Below are positions 12,425-24,330 of a stretch of 64,000 nt of DNA, one piece after another; positions within the stretch are counted from its first letter, which is position 1; each line of letters opens with the position of its first letter. The notes beneath the pieces were generated by a model, which ran no database searches, was not told where the DNA came from, and saw only the letters and a list, made by a program, of their open reading frames with translations. Made by a program: the position numbers and the translations under genes. Source of the DNA: Brachypterus glaber (Eukaryota > Arthropoda > Insecta > Coleoptera > Kateretidae); the NCBI GenBank assembly GCA_958510825.1, contig OY294049.1, forward strand, positions 744,001 to 808,000, in the 5' to 3' direction.

Positions 12425-13574
12425 ATAGTTTTACACCCAATTTTCACTTTTTTCATTAGCCTTTTAGCTACTATTTAGTATACACTTACTATCAAATACC
12501 GATTTAGCAATTATGAATGAACACAAAAAAATTATGAATGAATACAATATATATTTTTTTTCGAAAAAATTTTCTTTTTCATTTTTTTTTGTTTTTCGTT
12601 TCTGCAAAAATAAATTAATGAAAATGAATTTTGGCAAAATTAAAAAAATAAATTGGCCAAATTTATTCCGCCCTTTTGAATTTTAGGCTTTTGGGTATTG
12701 GTCCCCATTAAGATTAACAAAAGAAGCAATTATACCAAATTTCAGCAAAATCGGACCTTTTTGGCAAATTTTTAATATTATTTTTTCAAAATTAAATTAA
12801 AAAAACATGCAGGAAAAAAGTACATATTTTTTTACAGTAAATACTAGTACATACAGGGAAAATAACCCTTAAAAAAATGGACTAAAGTTTTCATAAATTT
12901 TTGTTTTATGTTATATTTTTATTAATTTTGACAATATTTAAAAAAAATAAATCGGCTATATTTATTCCGCCGTTTTATATTTTAGGTTTTCAGGTTTTCT
13001 TGGTCCATATTAATATATACCAAAACAAGCCTTTATATCAAATTTCAGCTAAATTGAATATTTTTCAAAACTTTTTTTTATGAGAAAGTATTCTGGCTCA
13101 TTAGAAACCGCTGGTTTTTAATTAATTCTCCTATTTTACCAAATGTTTTTTTTTCTCAACAGAGTCGAGGAACGAAACGGAAAGGAACAACCGAAAAAAT
13201 ACACAGAAAAATCAACGAAAAGCTGAGCTGATCTGAGAAAATCCAAAAATGAGTCAAATGGGTCAACCACACCAACAAGAATAACACTACGCAATTAAAA
13301 AATTAAACAATTTTAACAATAATTATGCGTTTTCCGCAAAAAGGTCTTCTTTTCACACGCATATAAGTGCGGAAAGAGACATATTTCTGCACGCTCGTAG
13401 AAAAAAATAATTTTCGATTTAGGCAAAGATGTAGCGAAGGAGCAACTAGAAAAATAAAACATCCCAGTGCAAATGGTTTTGAGAAGAACAAAAAGGCCCG
13501 TCAGACAATTGGAATTATCCAATGGATAAGGCAAGTTTAAAAGAACCGCAAATTCAGGCCAATTCAGGCTGTAG
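12425..13574. other. AT-rich stretch without recognised genes
   Basis: Mostly A/T-rich DNA. The section at 13160-13260 is less AT-rich and follows TTTTCTCAACAG, a plausible splice acceptor. It stays open for only ~20-25 codons in any + frame and resembles nothing I know. The opposite-strand open frames at 13303-13534 show no domain I recognise. I see no supported gene. Confidence 0.4.
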
Positions 13575-14000
13575 TGACGGATTTGGCGACCTTGGATTAA
13601 ACTTGAATCGGTAATGTAATCACTTAGTTTTTTTTTCTATTTTGCGTCTCTTATAAGCTCATAATCACACGCATTTTGCGTGTTCTTATAGGCCCATAAG
13701 AGGTCTACTTTTTTCTTTTGGGTTGGCAACAGACTAAAGTCTATCTCTTGACGTTTGCCGTTCAATTGTGAACGTCGGTTTAAAGAAAAAAAAAATTTCT
13801 ACAAAATTTTGCGTTTAGGTTATGTTTTACCGTGTTAAAATTGTGGCTTGGTTACTTGTAGTGGAAAAGAGAAGAAATTACTATAAAATATATCAAAATA
13901 ATATTTGTTCTTAGAATTTTAAACATGGCGAAAACGGTAATGCCAATTCGAAACAAAAATCCCTAAATCAGTCATCAATTTAAATGTAAGTTTTTTTAAA
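13575..14000. repeat. dispersed repeat, inverted copy of 5150-5590
   Basis: Shared phrases in opposite orientation include CACACGCATTTTGCGTG, CTTTTGGGTTGGCAACAG and TTTTAAACATGG. It shows that the extra block in the right arm of the large palindrome is an independent repeat. No coding capacity is evident. Confidence 0.65.
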
Positions 14001-14038
14001 TTTTAGAGCAAAATATAAAAAATTGTATAAAGCACTCA

Positions 14039-14096
14039 TTTCATAACACGTTTTTAGCGCACTTGTACTCGTGCGCTAAAAACGTATGTTATGAAA
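14039..14096. repeat. short palindrome with 24-26-bp arms
   Basis: TTTCATAACA(C)GTTTTTAGCGCAC and its complement flank a ~9-base loop, with a 2-base bulge. Related TTATGAAACGAGTACTTT phrases recur near 19210 and 53580, so it is probably the end of a dispersed element. Confidence 0.6.
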
Positions 14097-14335
14097 CTAG
14101 TACTTTAATATACTATTTAGACATCCCCTAATTATTTTAGGAGCAAAACAAAAAAAATCCTCTGATCGCTTTTTAAGAAAATTCGATTTTCATTTGTTTC
14201 TATATATTTTTTGAAGTGTATGTTAATTTTTATTACGGATATTTGTAAGCAATTTTGTAGAATATTTTTGTGTTTTTTTTTCATTTGTTTCTAAGATATT
14301 TAAGATCAAAATTGACAAAATTAATTTTTTAATCA

Positions 14336-14592
14336 ATCTGCCATTGTAACCTGTTGAGATATTTAATTTTTTTAAAATAATTCATAATAAACTTAACGCC
14401 ATCAAAAAATTTATGTTAGAAAATTACTACAAAATGGCCCTAACTACCAACGCCAACTGAATTTTATTGTATAGAAATTGTGTTCGGCGCTTAGAGCCAT
14501 TTTGTGGTAATTCTCTAACGTAAAATTTGAAGATGGTGTTAAGCTAATTTTAAATAATTTTTAAATATCTCAACAGGTTATAATGGCAGACT
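14336..14592. repeat. foldback element with ~110-bp arms
   Basis: The left arm (CTGCCATTGTAACCTGTTGAG...) and the right arm ending ...CAACAGGTTATAATGGCAG pair over about 110 bp around a ~45-bp loop. Part of the right arm and centre recurs at 21900-22050 beside the third 98-bp-unit module. It is non-coding. Confidence 0.7.
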
Positions 14593-14699
14593 TGATTAAA
14601 ATATCTGAAACCTAAAATCGTTTAAAAACTTTTATATTTTCTACGCAGAATAGTGGAGATGAAGTACACCACGCTTTTTGCCACACTTCCTTTATCTTT

Positions 14700-16262
14700 T
14701 CCCACCTTCAGCCACTCTTCATACTGAACACTTCTGCGCATTAGTATCTATTATCAAACACTTCTGCGCATGAGTATATTCTACCAAACACATCTGCTCA
14801 TCGGTATATTTGTATAATATATACATTATGTTTGCCAGAACGCTTTTACCCATTAATAATAATAATATTATATAATAATAATAATAAAATAACAAATCTT
14901 TATTAAATAGGATATATCCTAATATACAATGAAAAATAAATAATAATATGTACTATTCTTACTAAATACTTAATAAAAGATATATAATAACAATAGTATT
15001 AATAACAAAAATAAACATAAAATAATAGCAAAACTAATTAAAATAGTAAATAAAAATCAAAGTTACATTACAGAGTAAATATGTGCAGAAAATACTCTTT
15101 TAAATGCAGCTACATAATTTAATATTATTCAGTAATTTATTAAATTGTTCAATGTCATTAATAAATAAAGAATTTCTAGTACTATTAATATTTACTCTAG
15201 TTATGAAAATATCCCTGTTATTTCTGGTATTATGATGATGTAGATCTTCTGCGCACAGATATGTTCCACCAAACCCTATCGCCCAAGGTATATTTCTATA
15301 TGTTTGCCAGAACACTTTTGCGAATTCGTATATATTATTAAACACATCTGCGCATAAATATGTTCTACCAAACACTGATGCGCATGGAATTTTTGTCTAT
15401 CTATCTTTTCCAAAACATTTTTGCGCATCTGCATGTAATATTAAACACTTCTACACACAAATATGTTTCACAAAACCCTTCTGCACATTATATATTTGTA
15501 TACATTTGCCAAAACACTTTTGCGCATCCATATGTATTATTAAACAATTTTGCGCATAAATATGTTCTTCCAAACCATTCTGCACATGGTATGTTTGTAT
15601 ATGTTTGCCAGAACACTTTTGCGCATTCGTATGTTTTATTAAACACTTCTGCGCATAAATATGGTCTACCAAACCCTAATGTGCATGGTTTATTTGTATA
15701 TGTTTGCTAAAACACTTTTACGCATTCGTATGTATTATTAAACAATTCTGCGCATAAATATGTTCTTCTAAAACCTTCTGCGCATGATATATTTGTATAC
15801 GTTTGCCAAAACACTTTTGCGCATCCATATGTATTATTAAACAATTTTGCGCATAAATATGTTCTTCCAAACCCTTCTGCGCATGGTATGTTTGCTTGCC
15901 AAAATGTTTGCCAAAACACTTTTACGCATCCGTTATTAAACAATTTTGCGCATTAATATGTTCTTCCAAACCTTTCGGCGCATGGTATGTTTGTATATGT
16001 TTGTATATGTATGCCAGAACACTTTTGCGCATAAATATTTTCTACCAAACCCTACTGTGCATAGTTTATTTGTATATGTTTGCCAAAATGTATGTATTAT
16101 TACTGCTTATGGTATATTTGTATATATTTTACAAAACACTTTTGCGCATTCGTGTGTATTCTAAACTCTTCTGCGCGATGATATATTTTTAAATTTTTGA
16201 CAGAATAACACTTTTGCGCACCCAAATATGTTCCACCAAACCCTCCTGCGCATCGTTATATT
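14700..16262. repeat. ~100-bp tandem array with three related subunits per period
   Basis: The phrase GCGCATAAATATG recurs at 15350, 15552, 15651, 15751 and 15850, giving a period of 99-101 bp with one degenerate copy near 15450. Within each period three subunits of about 30-37 bp all carry AACnCTTnTGCGCAT, so this is a small higher-order repeat. The right end (15890-16262) and the left outlier (14700-14845) are more degenerate. The period is close to a multiple of three, which leaves long open frames on both strands (for example 15360-15710 on + and 15707-15943 on -). I regard these as artefacts. A LINE tail interrupts the array at 14855-15240. Confidence 0.9.
14855..15240 (-). pseudogene. 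LINE 3' end: C-terminal codons, 3' UTR and (TAA)n tail
   Basis: On the minus strand about 45 codons (15240 to the stop at 15100) read HNTRNNRDIFITRVN then RNSLFINDIEQFNKL, the typical end of CR1/jockey-group reverse transcriptases. A ~210-bp AT-rich untranslated region follows, with AATAAAG near its end, and then a (TTA/TAA)n tail at about 14855-14895. The upstream junction at ~15240 is abrupt, fusing into the ~100-bp tandem array. It is therefore a 5'-truncated insertion in that array. Confidence 0.65.
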
Positions 16263-16576
16263 TTTATATATCATGGATTTACAAGTAAAAGGCACTAAGT
16301 CAACTTTTTGCAAAAATGGGATTTAAATGGCACTTTAATTAATTTTTGATCTCTGTACAGTAGGGTGGGGCGAAAATTTTTTTTTGCCCCATCATATAGC
16401 ATTATGTACCAAAAGTTGCCTTTATTATAGAACATAACCAGTGTCTTTTAATAGACACTTAAGGAACCTTTGCATTATAATTATAATTTGTAAATAGGTG
16501 GTAAAATTCTATAAAAATATTTTTAATTACTTTATGGTAAAATTATTTAATAATATTAAGTGCTTTATTTAAAAAT

Positions 16577-16916
16577 ATGTGTTTTGTTGAATTTATAATA
16601 TCTAGTGACAAGGAACATTGTCTTCCACCTTGTCCGCAGTTTAAAGCCAACCCGTGTTTCATATTTGCTGTCGAAGAAAAAGTAGAGTCTAAACACGTAT
16701 CCATACTAGATGATTATAGAATATACTATTCTGTTGTACTGTGTTATTACCCATTACAGTTTTATTTTGATTGTATATTTAACGTGTGTGTGTTTTAGGC
16801 TTATCACACCGGCATACCGCGGCACCGATATACCAAGAAAAAGAAGAGGAGGAGGAAACACCCTAACGACTGGTGATCGGATCACGAGGACGATGTACCG
16901 AGGAGGCACCGTGTAA
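16577..16916 (+). other. possible exon-like islands, unrecognised
   Basis: An open frame from 16577 encodes about 45 residues of mixed composition (SSDKEHCLPPCPQFKANPC...). A second island follows GTGTGTGTTTTAG, a good splice acceptor, at 16799. In one frame it encodes GIPRHRYTKKKKRRRKHPND before a TGA, a strongly basic end. I recognise neither. They could be fragments of a host gene or of an old element. The region 16263-16576 before them is AT-rich and featureless. Confidence 0.2.
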
Positions 16917-16959
16917 TTACACTGTATTATTTTCCTGTTTCAAGTACGTAATTTTTAAT

Positions 16960-17545
16960 ATACTGTTCACAGCGCCTGCGCTAGAATAGTATTATACGGT
17001 AATCCGAATTTTCAAAAATTGTCCTAAACAAAAAATTCTTGGATATAAATTTGTTTCATTTTGAAATGTCTGCCTGTTCGTCTGCTATCACGATTTTTGT
17101 AAACACGATAACTCAAGAACGAATAATCCGATCGGCTTGAAATTTGTCAGGAAAAATTAAGTTCTACTAGGGGAAGATTCATATTGTTTTTGAAAGTATG
17201 GGGGGTTAAACTTTTAAAAAAATCGAAACAAAACTGAAAGGAAATTCCGATTGACGTAAATTTTTCAGAAAAAAAAATACTTTTATTATAAGCATCAATT
17301 CTACCAATTTTAAAAGTAATCCCCCCAAAAACAAAAAAATTATGGGGGTTTGGACTTAAAAAAATCGAAAAAAGCTGAAAGAAAATTCCGATTAACGTAA
17401 ATTTTTCACGAAAAATAACTATTATTATAGGAATCAATTCTAGCGATTCTAAAAGTAATCTCCCCAAAAACAAGAAAGTTATGGGGGTTAAACTTTTTAA
17501 AAAAATAAAAAACTATAATTTTCAAAAAAAAAAAATCATTTTTTT
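16960..17545. repeat. CACAGCGC-type dispersed repeat with three ~141-bp units
   Basis: It starts TTCACAGCGCCTGCGC and continues with CCTGTTCGTCTGCTATCACGATTTTTGT. About three tandem units spaced by 141 bp follow (AATTCCGATT at 17243 and 17384), each including CCCCCCAAAAACAA. The same family appears at 500-870, 8290-8600, 18305-18600, 46916-47565 and 52080-52680. It is non-coding. Confidence 0.75.
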
Positions 17546-17761
17546 TATGCTTGGCAAAAAAAATAAAAAAACTAACAATTTTGAAAATTTAAGCTATTTT
17601 TATTTTAAATTGATGAAAAATAAAGTATTGTAAGCACCACGGACGTTATTACTAGATGCCCATTAGCCGAAACCTATTCCTCGGGTCAGAGGCCCTAGGG
17701 CTAGATGCTTTCGCCTTCTGGGCATTATAGTCTACTTAACGCTCTTGGTAACTACATAAAT

Positions 17762-17898
<137 letters not shown>

Positions 17899-17961
17899 AT
17901 TATTGGCTTTTTCTTTCGAATAATTAGCCAGGGTTTAAATGTAAATAATTATTTTGGCAGG

Positions 17962-18097
17962 AAACGTTACATCCAAAACCAACTGAAAGGAAGCCGCAGC
18001 GGTCCACAAGATCAGCATTTGGAGGATCAGCCAGACTACGATCAGTAGCTGGCCAGCAGACAGCCCCATGTTCCCCATGGCGAGCTTGGACTAAGTT
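17962..18097 (+). other. possible terminal exon, unrecognised
   Basis: A stretch clearly richer in G+C than its surroundings follows TTATTTTGGCAG, a good splice acceptor. It stays open for about 45 codons before TAA, including TERKPQRSTRSAFGGSARL and SPWRAWTKF. No family is recognised. It could be the last exon of a host gene whose other exons lie elsewhere, or part of an unknown repeat. Confidence 0.2.
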
Positions 18098-18304
18098 TTA
18101 ATCAGGAATTTAATTACAAATTATATTACATCGATACCCCAAGCAACAAGGCCATAACTCATATATTGTCATTTTTCATGACTGCTTAATTTCTAAAATT
18201 TTATTTTTTTTGTTATTTAAGGGTGGGGGAATGATTGAAAAACCATGTGATACATCATTTGAAAGCTTATAAACTTCTCTATTTAACTGTATAAGTATTT
18301 ATTG

Positions 18305-18800
18305 TTTATTATATTATTCACAGCGCCTGCGGTATACGGTAGTTTCGAATTTTCCAAAATCGTCATAAAACGTCCTAGACAAAAAATTCTTGGATTCAAA
18401 TGTGTTTCATGAAAACATAAGAAACTTTGAAAATGTAATTCTGTCCGTCCGTCCGTCCGTCTGTCCGATGTCACGATTTTTGTAGATACGATAACTCCAG
18501 AACGAATCAATTTCTATGAGGGGAAGATCTCTATTGTTTTTTAAAGTAATTCCCCCAAAAACAAAAAAAATATGGGTAGTTAAAGTTTTTTAAAAAATAA
18601 ACGTTTTCAAATAAAAAAAATATTTTTTTTTCGTTTTTCACAAAAAGAAAATTAAAAAAAAATTAAAATTTTTTGAAATTGAAAAGATTTTTTTTTGAAA
18701 TTTTTTTTTCGCTTTTCGCAACAAAAAAATAATAAAATAGAAAATTTTTGAAAGTGTTTTGTTTTGCAAAAAAAGATCTTTTTTTAATTTTTTTTATATA
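18305..18800. repeat. CACAGCGC-type dispersed repeat copy
   Basis: It begins TTCACAGCGCCTGCGG, contains GTCCGTCCGTCCGTCTGTCC at about 18445 and the AACGAATCAA phrase, then decays into A/T-rich sequence. It abuts the mariner-type element. Confidence 0.7.
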
Positions 18801-19313
18801 TATACAGGGTGTTTACGGTCTTCTGGCGATAATTTTAGGGGATGATAGTCCATCAAAAATTAAGTTATTTTTGCTTATATACCCTTGGTTAAATATTAAT
18901 ATTAAGAGAGATATTAATTAAAACAAAAAATAACAAAAATTGTTTGATGGTCACTGGTACATAGCGGGCTATCCGCAGTTGTGCTTTAACAAATATGTAA
19001 AAAAACCGACGTTGCCGGACCTGTTTTAAAATCATGATAGAGTCAAAAATAATTTTATTGATTTTAATTTTCAATATTTATGATAAAATAAATGTACATT
19101 TACAAAAAAATAATGCTATTTTAATGAATCAAGAGGTTAGACGTTAAAAGAATATATAAATTTATTTAAAAAACGAGTCCATTGGCGAGTTTTTTAATAG
19201 TTTGCCGTATAGTATAATGAAACGAGTACTTTAGAATATTTTTTCTATTTGAGTAGACAAAAATTAGGGAAAATTAATTAATTAAATCAACATAAAACAG
19301 CTTATAAAGGCGG

Positions 19314-19353
19314 GTAGTTTTTCAAAGGGTCATGACCCTTTGAAAAACTACCT
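19314..19353. repeat. perfect 40-bp palindrome
   Basis: GGTAGTTTTTCAAAGGGTCA is followed immediately by its exact complement. There is no loop. It lies in the leader of the mariner-type element, far from either terminus. Confidence 0.95.
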
Positions 19354-19685
19354 GTATTGTTTATAGCTAATGTATTTTTATTATCATTATGAAGAAAATT
19401 CTATTGTTTAGTTTTAACCCGACATTCGGCGGTGATAGATTATAATTTTGTCGTTTTTGGCGTGTCCTCTTTTTAATTGCGATTCGTTTAGACTTTTGTG
19501 TTTTTATACAATATTTTAATGTATGAAGACTTTTTTAGTAAATACTTAGTTAAGTTACAATTTTTTAGTTTAGTTTTTGTGAGTTTTAGTGCTATTTTCG
19601 AGTTATTATTTAACTTAAGTTAGTTCTAATAAGAATAGTAGACTTTTTTGTATGTAATTAGTTTCGGTGTAATATTTTCTTACAA

Positions 19686-20837
19686 ATGGATCCAGAGCCT
19701 GAAAATGAAATTGAGAATAACCCTCAGCCTGAAAATTACCGTGATCCTGACCCTGTTCAAATGCATGTTTATGGAAATAATGAATATTGTGACATGATAT
19801 TAATTTATGGAGAGGTGTTAGGTAATAGTAATGCTGCAGCACGAACATACGCCGAAAGGTTCCCTAACCGGGTTCATCCATATTATCGTACCTTTGTGCG
19901 CCTTGCTCAAAGAATTCGGGATACAGGAAGTGTACAGCCACAACAAGGACAGGAGGGAGGACCGTGACGCGAACAAAGAATTATAAACCTCGAAGAGGAC
20001 ATTCTGGATTTTTTTAACGTTTAACACCCTTCAGCAAGTACTCGTCAAGGTGCTACACAATTTGAGGTCTCCAATAGGGTGGTTTGGAGAATTTTAAGCG
20101 AAGATCTAAGGCACCCCTATCATTATAAAAGAGTACAAGCCTTACAAGAAGCAGATCGTCCTCAAAGATTGGAATTTTGTCATTGGCTAATTCAAAATAA
20201 TACAAGGAATCCAAATTTTATACAAAATATTTTATTTTCTGATGAAACCACTTTCACGAGAAATGGAGTTATGAATTTTCATAATAATCACCAGTGGGCA
20301 CTGGAAAATCCCCATGCTGTGCGAAGAACAAATTTTCAACAAAGATTTTCTTTAAACATATGGGGTGGAGTCATTAATGGACAATTAATTGGGCTGCATA
20401 TTCTACCCGATAGGCTAAATGCTGAATCCTATTTAAATTTTTTAGAAAATGACCTAAATATTTTAATGGAAGAAGTACCTCTGGCGGTTAGGAGAAGTAT
20501 GTGGTTCATGCATGATGGTTGTCCCGTTCACTTTAGCCACCGTGTACGCAACCATTTGAACCAGAATTATCACAATCGTTGGATTGGCAGAGGAGCAGTT
20601 AGGTCTTGGCCCCCTCGATCTCCTGATCTAAATCCCATGGATTTATATCTGTGGGGTTTTATAAAGGCTATAGTGTACCCTGCAGGGCAAGCTGAAAAAC
20701 CTGCAGGAACTTATAAATCGCGTCGAGGCGGCTGAAATACAAATAAGGCAACATGGACGTGCCATGAATTCATTGTTATGGCGAGCCCACCTGTGTATCG
20801 AGAATGGTGGGGGAAACTTCGAACACTTATTGTAGCA
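19686..20837 (+). pseudogene. mariner-type transposase, disrupted
   Basis: The product would cut and paste its element in the nucleus. The first part (19686-19967) is an N-terminal helix-turn-helix type region with the phrase GNSNAAARTYAERFPNR. A frameshift follows near 19965 and an in-frame TAA near 20026. From about 20029 to 20690 the catalytic domain is open: first acidic residue in LFSDETTF, second in FMHDGCPVHF, third in RSPDLNPMDLYLWG. I count 41 residues between the second and third acidic residues, which suggests a DD41D-type subfamily and not the DD34D of classic mariner. A second frameshift near 20690 precedes the true C-terminus, which ends at TAG 20835-20837. Three lesions make it a pseudogene. 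Confidence 0.88.
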
Positions 20838-21274
20838 GCATGGTCAGCAGTCGTCAAAAGTTTTTAATATGTAAACCAAAAGAAGGTAATTTTTTACGTT
20901 TTTATTTTTTGAGTAAAACATTTTTTTTGTTGGAATTTTTGTTTTAAAATGCAGTAATAAACCCACCCTTAAAATTATTGCCAGAAGACCGTAAACACCC
21001 TGTATTTATTTTAATATTTGAGAAAATGCAATATACCATTTACTGTGAATAATATATAATGGAATGCGTAGCATTACATATCTTACAACTTGTTTCTGAT
21101 AATATGCAAGTTTAAAATTTCTTACTTTAGTGTTTTTAAGCAAACTTGGTTAAAATGGCCTGTGGAGAAATCTGAGTAGCACGACCATGTGTGTCTTTTT
21201 TTAAGGCATTTATCTATGCGTATAACTCAAAATGGGTCTAACTTGAGTTACATCCTTGTTGCATGGGAGTGTCG

Positions 21275-21532
21275 ACATGTTTGTTTAACCTCGTACTATT
21301 CTACTTAATTAAGCATCCCCTAAGCCCAGGACTTGTGTGGGCTAGTAGTAGAGGGAACCACCGGTTAATAATAACTTTCGAACCAGTTTATAGGGAGTGT
21401 CCGTTTCACATTATCGCCTTCGCCAAATTTCAATTATTAATTAACTGAAAAAGGCAAATCGGCGCCAGTAAGAATCGAACTCACGCTAGTAGGCTTGCTA
21501 TGTACACACGCTAGCCACTACGCTGTGCCCCC
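21275..21532 (-). mobile_element. tRNA-derived SINE
   Basis: Read on the minus strand, the head begins GGGGGCACAGCGTAGTGGCTAGC, where AGCGTAGTGGC matches an RNA polymerase III A box (about 21511-21527). A B box GAGTTCGATTC lies at about 21472-21484. The body continues TGGCGCCGATTTGCCTTTTT and ends near CAAACATGTCG. A second copy at 45305-45575 shares the whole length, confirming a family of roughly 260-270 bp. Copies are transcribed by Pol III and mobilised by a LINE. Confidence 0.8.
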
Positions 21533-21559
21533 TTAAATCACCCTTAGTTTTTCTTTTCA

Positions 21560-24330
21560 GAAATTGATTTCGGAAAATCCCCTGGTTATTGTAGGAGCAA
21601 AACAAAAAAAATCCTCGAGGCGCTTTTTAAGAAAATTTAATTTTAATTTGTTTTTATATTTTTTTCAGCGAATGTTTAATTTTTAGTGCGTATATCTATA
21701 CAGTTTATTTTTTAAAGCAATTTTATAGAATATCTTTGTTTTTGTTTTAATGTTTTTTTATTTGTATTTGTTTTTAAGGAAATAATCAATGTTGCCATAT
21801 CACTTTTACTCAAGCCTGCCTTTGTAATCTATGGAAATCTTTCAAAACATTTAATAATGTGGAATGATCTTAACACAATCTACAAATATTCTAAATTAGT
21901 ACCAACGCCAGCTTAATTTCATTATATAGATTGTGTTCTGGCGTTTAGAGCCATTTTGTGGTAATTTTCTAACATAAAATCTGTAGATGGCATTAAGCTA
22001 ATTTCATTTTTTTTTATATCTCGACAGGTTAATTGTAACCTGCAGACTTGATTAAAGTACACTGCCCAGTAAAAGAGCTTTCCCGTTTTACACCTCCGCA
22101 CTTAAAATGGATTTTTTTATTATTAGATTTACTTTTAGCAACCTTAAAAATATATTAATTTTGACAAAAACTATCCCCGTCTCTTAGGGGTGCAGTTAAA
22201 ACTTTTTTATTATCAGATTCTTTTTCAGCAACCCTAAAAGCCCCAATACACCAATTTTCACAAAAACTACCCCCACCCCTCAGGGGGTGAAATTAGAAAA
22301 ATTTTATTAAAAGATTCAGTTTTAGCGACCTCAAAAATCCCAATATATAAATTTTCTAGAAAACTACCCCTTACCCCTTTGGGGGTGGAGTTAGAATTGT
22401 TTTATGATCAGATTCACTTTCAGTAACCTCAAAAACCCCAATATACCAATTTTCACGAAAACTACTCTCCACCCCTCAAGGGGTGGATTTAGAATTTTTG
22501 TATTATCAGATTCACTTTCAGCAACCTCGAAAACCCCAATATACCAGTTTTCACAAAAACTACCCCCACCCCTCAGGGGGTGAAATTATTATCAGATTTA
22601 TATTCGCCAACCCCAAAGTATTTAAAAATATTTACCCCCTCACCCCCTCGGGGGTGGAGTTAGAAAAAATTTATTCACATTCAATTTCAGCAACCTTAAA
22701 AACCCCTATACACGGTGTATTTGAAATAGCATCGGAAATTTTAACAGATGATTCTACATCATAAAATATGACAAAAAGTTCCTATAAACATATGTCTAAA
22801 AATGCGTCATAAGGGAGCTACGCCCCTTTGAAAGTGGCTAAAAAAATCTGTTTTTATTTAATAACTCAGAAACCCTTTGAGATATATCAACGAGGTTTTG
22901 CACGTCAACTAATCCTAATAAGGCCCGTTTTTGTGTATTATTTTCATGTACTTATTTCAACCAAGGGTGTGCGAAACGGGGGGGGGCTTATCAGTTTTTT
23001 GTCCCAAGCTTTTTTCTGTGTAACTTTTTTGCAATTTTATTTTTGAAATATGATTCCTCAGGTCAAAATACATAAAAAAGGTACTCTTGTTGTAATACTG
23101 TAGGATTAACCGTTTTCGAGAAAAATTCATTTGAAGGTGAAATTTCACGGTTCGAGGACGAAAAATTAAATACTAAAATGTTGAAAACCAATATTTTAAT
23201 GATGCATGGCGAATGTAAATTAAAAACTAAGAAAAAAACCTCATATACAGGTACTTCCAAAAATCAATCCTAATGGAGCTATGGTCTCCTAAATATGCAC
23301 CATTTTTAAAGGGCCATGGTAGCTTTAAAAGCGTTTTTTCGACCTACATGTATGGAACTTTTTTTTCTTAGTTTTTGATGTAGAATAACATTGCATCATT
23401 AAAATTTAGGTTTTCGACATTTTAGTATTTAATTTTTCGTCCTCGAACCGTGAAATTTCACCTTCAAATGAATTTTTCTCGAAAACTGTTAACCCTACAG
23501 TATTACAAGAGTACCTTTTTTATGTATTTTGACCTGAGGAATCATATTTCAAAAATAAAATTGCAAAAAAGTTACACAGAAAAAAGTTTGGGACAAAAAA
23601 CTGATAAGGCCACCCCGTTTCGCACACCCCTGGTTTAAATAAGTACGTGATTAGGATTAATTCACTTGCAAAACCTCGTTAATATATCTCAAAGGGTTCC
23701 TGAGTTATTAAATAAAAACCGATTTTTTTAGCCAATTTCAAAGGGGCGTAGCTTCCTTATGACGCATTTTTAGACATATGCTTATAGGAACTTTTTGTCA
23801 TATTTTATCATGTAAAATTACCTGTTAAAATTTCCGATGCTATTTCAAATACACCCATATAGCAATTTTCAAATTTTTCTAAAAAAATGTATTTTCCCCA
23901 TTTGCCCCCCTTGCGCACCACAATGTTCACCAAAAACAATCCTGAGCTAGAACTGTTGGAAACATACCCGTATGTCAAATTTCAAGTCTCTAGCTTAAAG
24001 CGTTCTTAATTTATCGTGCCCACAAGATTTCCCGGACAGACCGATCGACCGACCGACCGACCTACCGACAATTTTTGTTTTTTGCTTGAAATTGATTTAT
24101 ATCGACATAAAACGCAAAAATACGCAAAAAAAATGAAAATTTTAGCACGAATACGAAAGGCTTTCCGAAATTTTGAAAATTTTCAAAATTAAAAAGCAAA
24201 ATTAGTTTTGTCAATTTTGATTTTAAATATCTTAAAAACAAATGAAAATAAAAACAAAAAATATTCTACAAAATTGCTTAAAAAAAAAACTCTTTCGATA
24301 TCCGTAATGAAAATTAAACATTAAACTTAA
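21560..24330. repeat. third 98-bp-unit module within inverted flanks
   Basis: The flanking segment 21640-21780 recurs inverted at 24210-24330 (ATTTTATAGAATATCTTT against AAAATATTCTACAAAATTG). The module opens at 22061 with the same ACTGCCCAGTAAAAGAGC start as the copies at 1794 and 2923, has about six 98-bp units to ~22700, and finishes with the GACCGACC-type tail at about 24040-24203. It is split by the palindromic element at 22714-23855. No gene is present. Confidence 0.7.
22714..23855. mobile_element. 1.14-kb palindromic (foldback) DNA element
   Basis: The left end GGTGTATTTGAAATAGCATC and the right end are exact complements. Inverted similarity runs through arms of about 500 bp (22714-23240 and 23363-23855) around a ~120-bp centre. 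It interrupts the tail of the 98-bp module: the uninterrupted sequence ACCCCTATATAGCAATTTTC is seen at 3597. A short CCTATA/CATATA-like repeat at the junctions may be the target duplication. No coding frame exists, so it is non-autonomous. A truncated relative lies at 9596-10378. Confidence 0.85.

Larger units (their letters stand above)
18805..21002 (+). mobile_element. mariner/Tc1-superfamily DNA transposon, complete ends, dead gene
   Basis: The element is 2,198 bp long and flanked by TA on both sides (18803-18804 and 21003-21004), the target duplication of this superfamily. The left end reads CAGGGTGTTTACGGTCTTCT and the right end is its complement. Inverted similarity continues with one mismatch through GGCgATAATTTTA. 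It carries one transposase gene with ~880 bp of 5' leader, which includes a perfect 40-bp palindrome. The ends look intact but the gene is broken, so the copy could move only in trans. Confidence 0.92.

Noticed and set aside
15360..15943. Open frames of 78-116 codons on both strands
   Set aside because: They follow the ~100-bp tandem period and are open on both strands for that reason; no domain is present.
15240..16262. CRISPR-like array
   Set aside because: Spacers are not unique; all parts of the period repeat, and the context is eukaryotic.
21471..21532. True tRNA gene
   Set aside because: A and B boxes are present, but the sequence continues into a shared SINE body and a second copy has the same tail.
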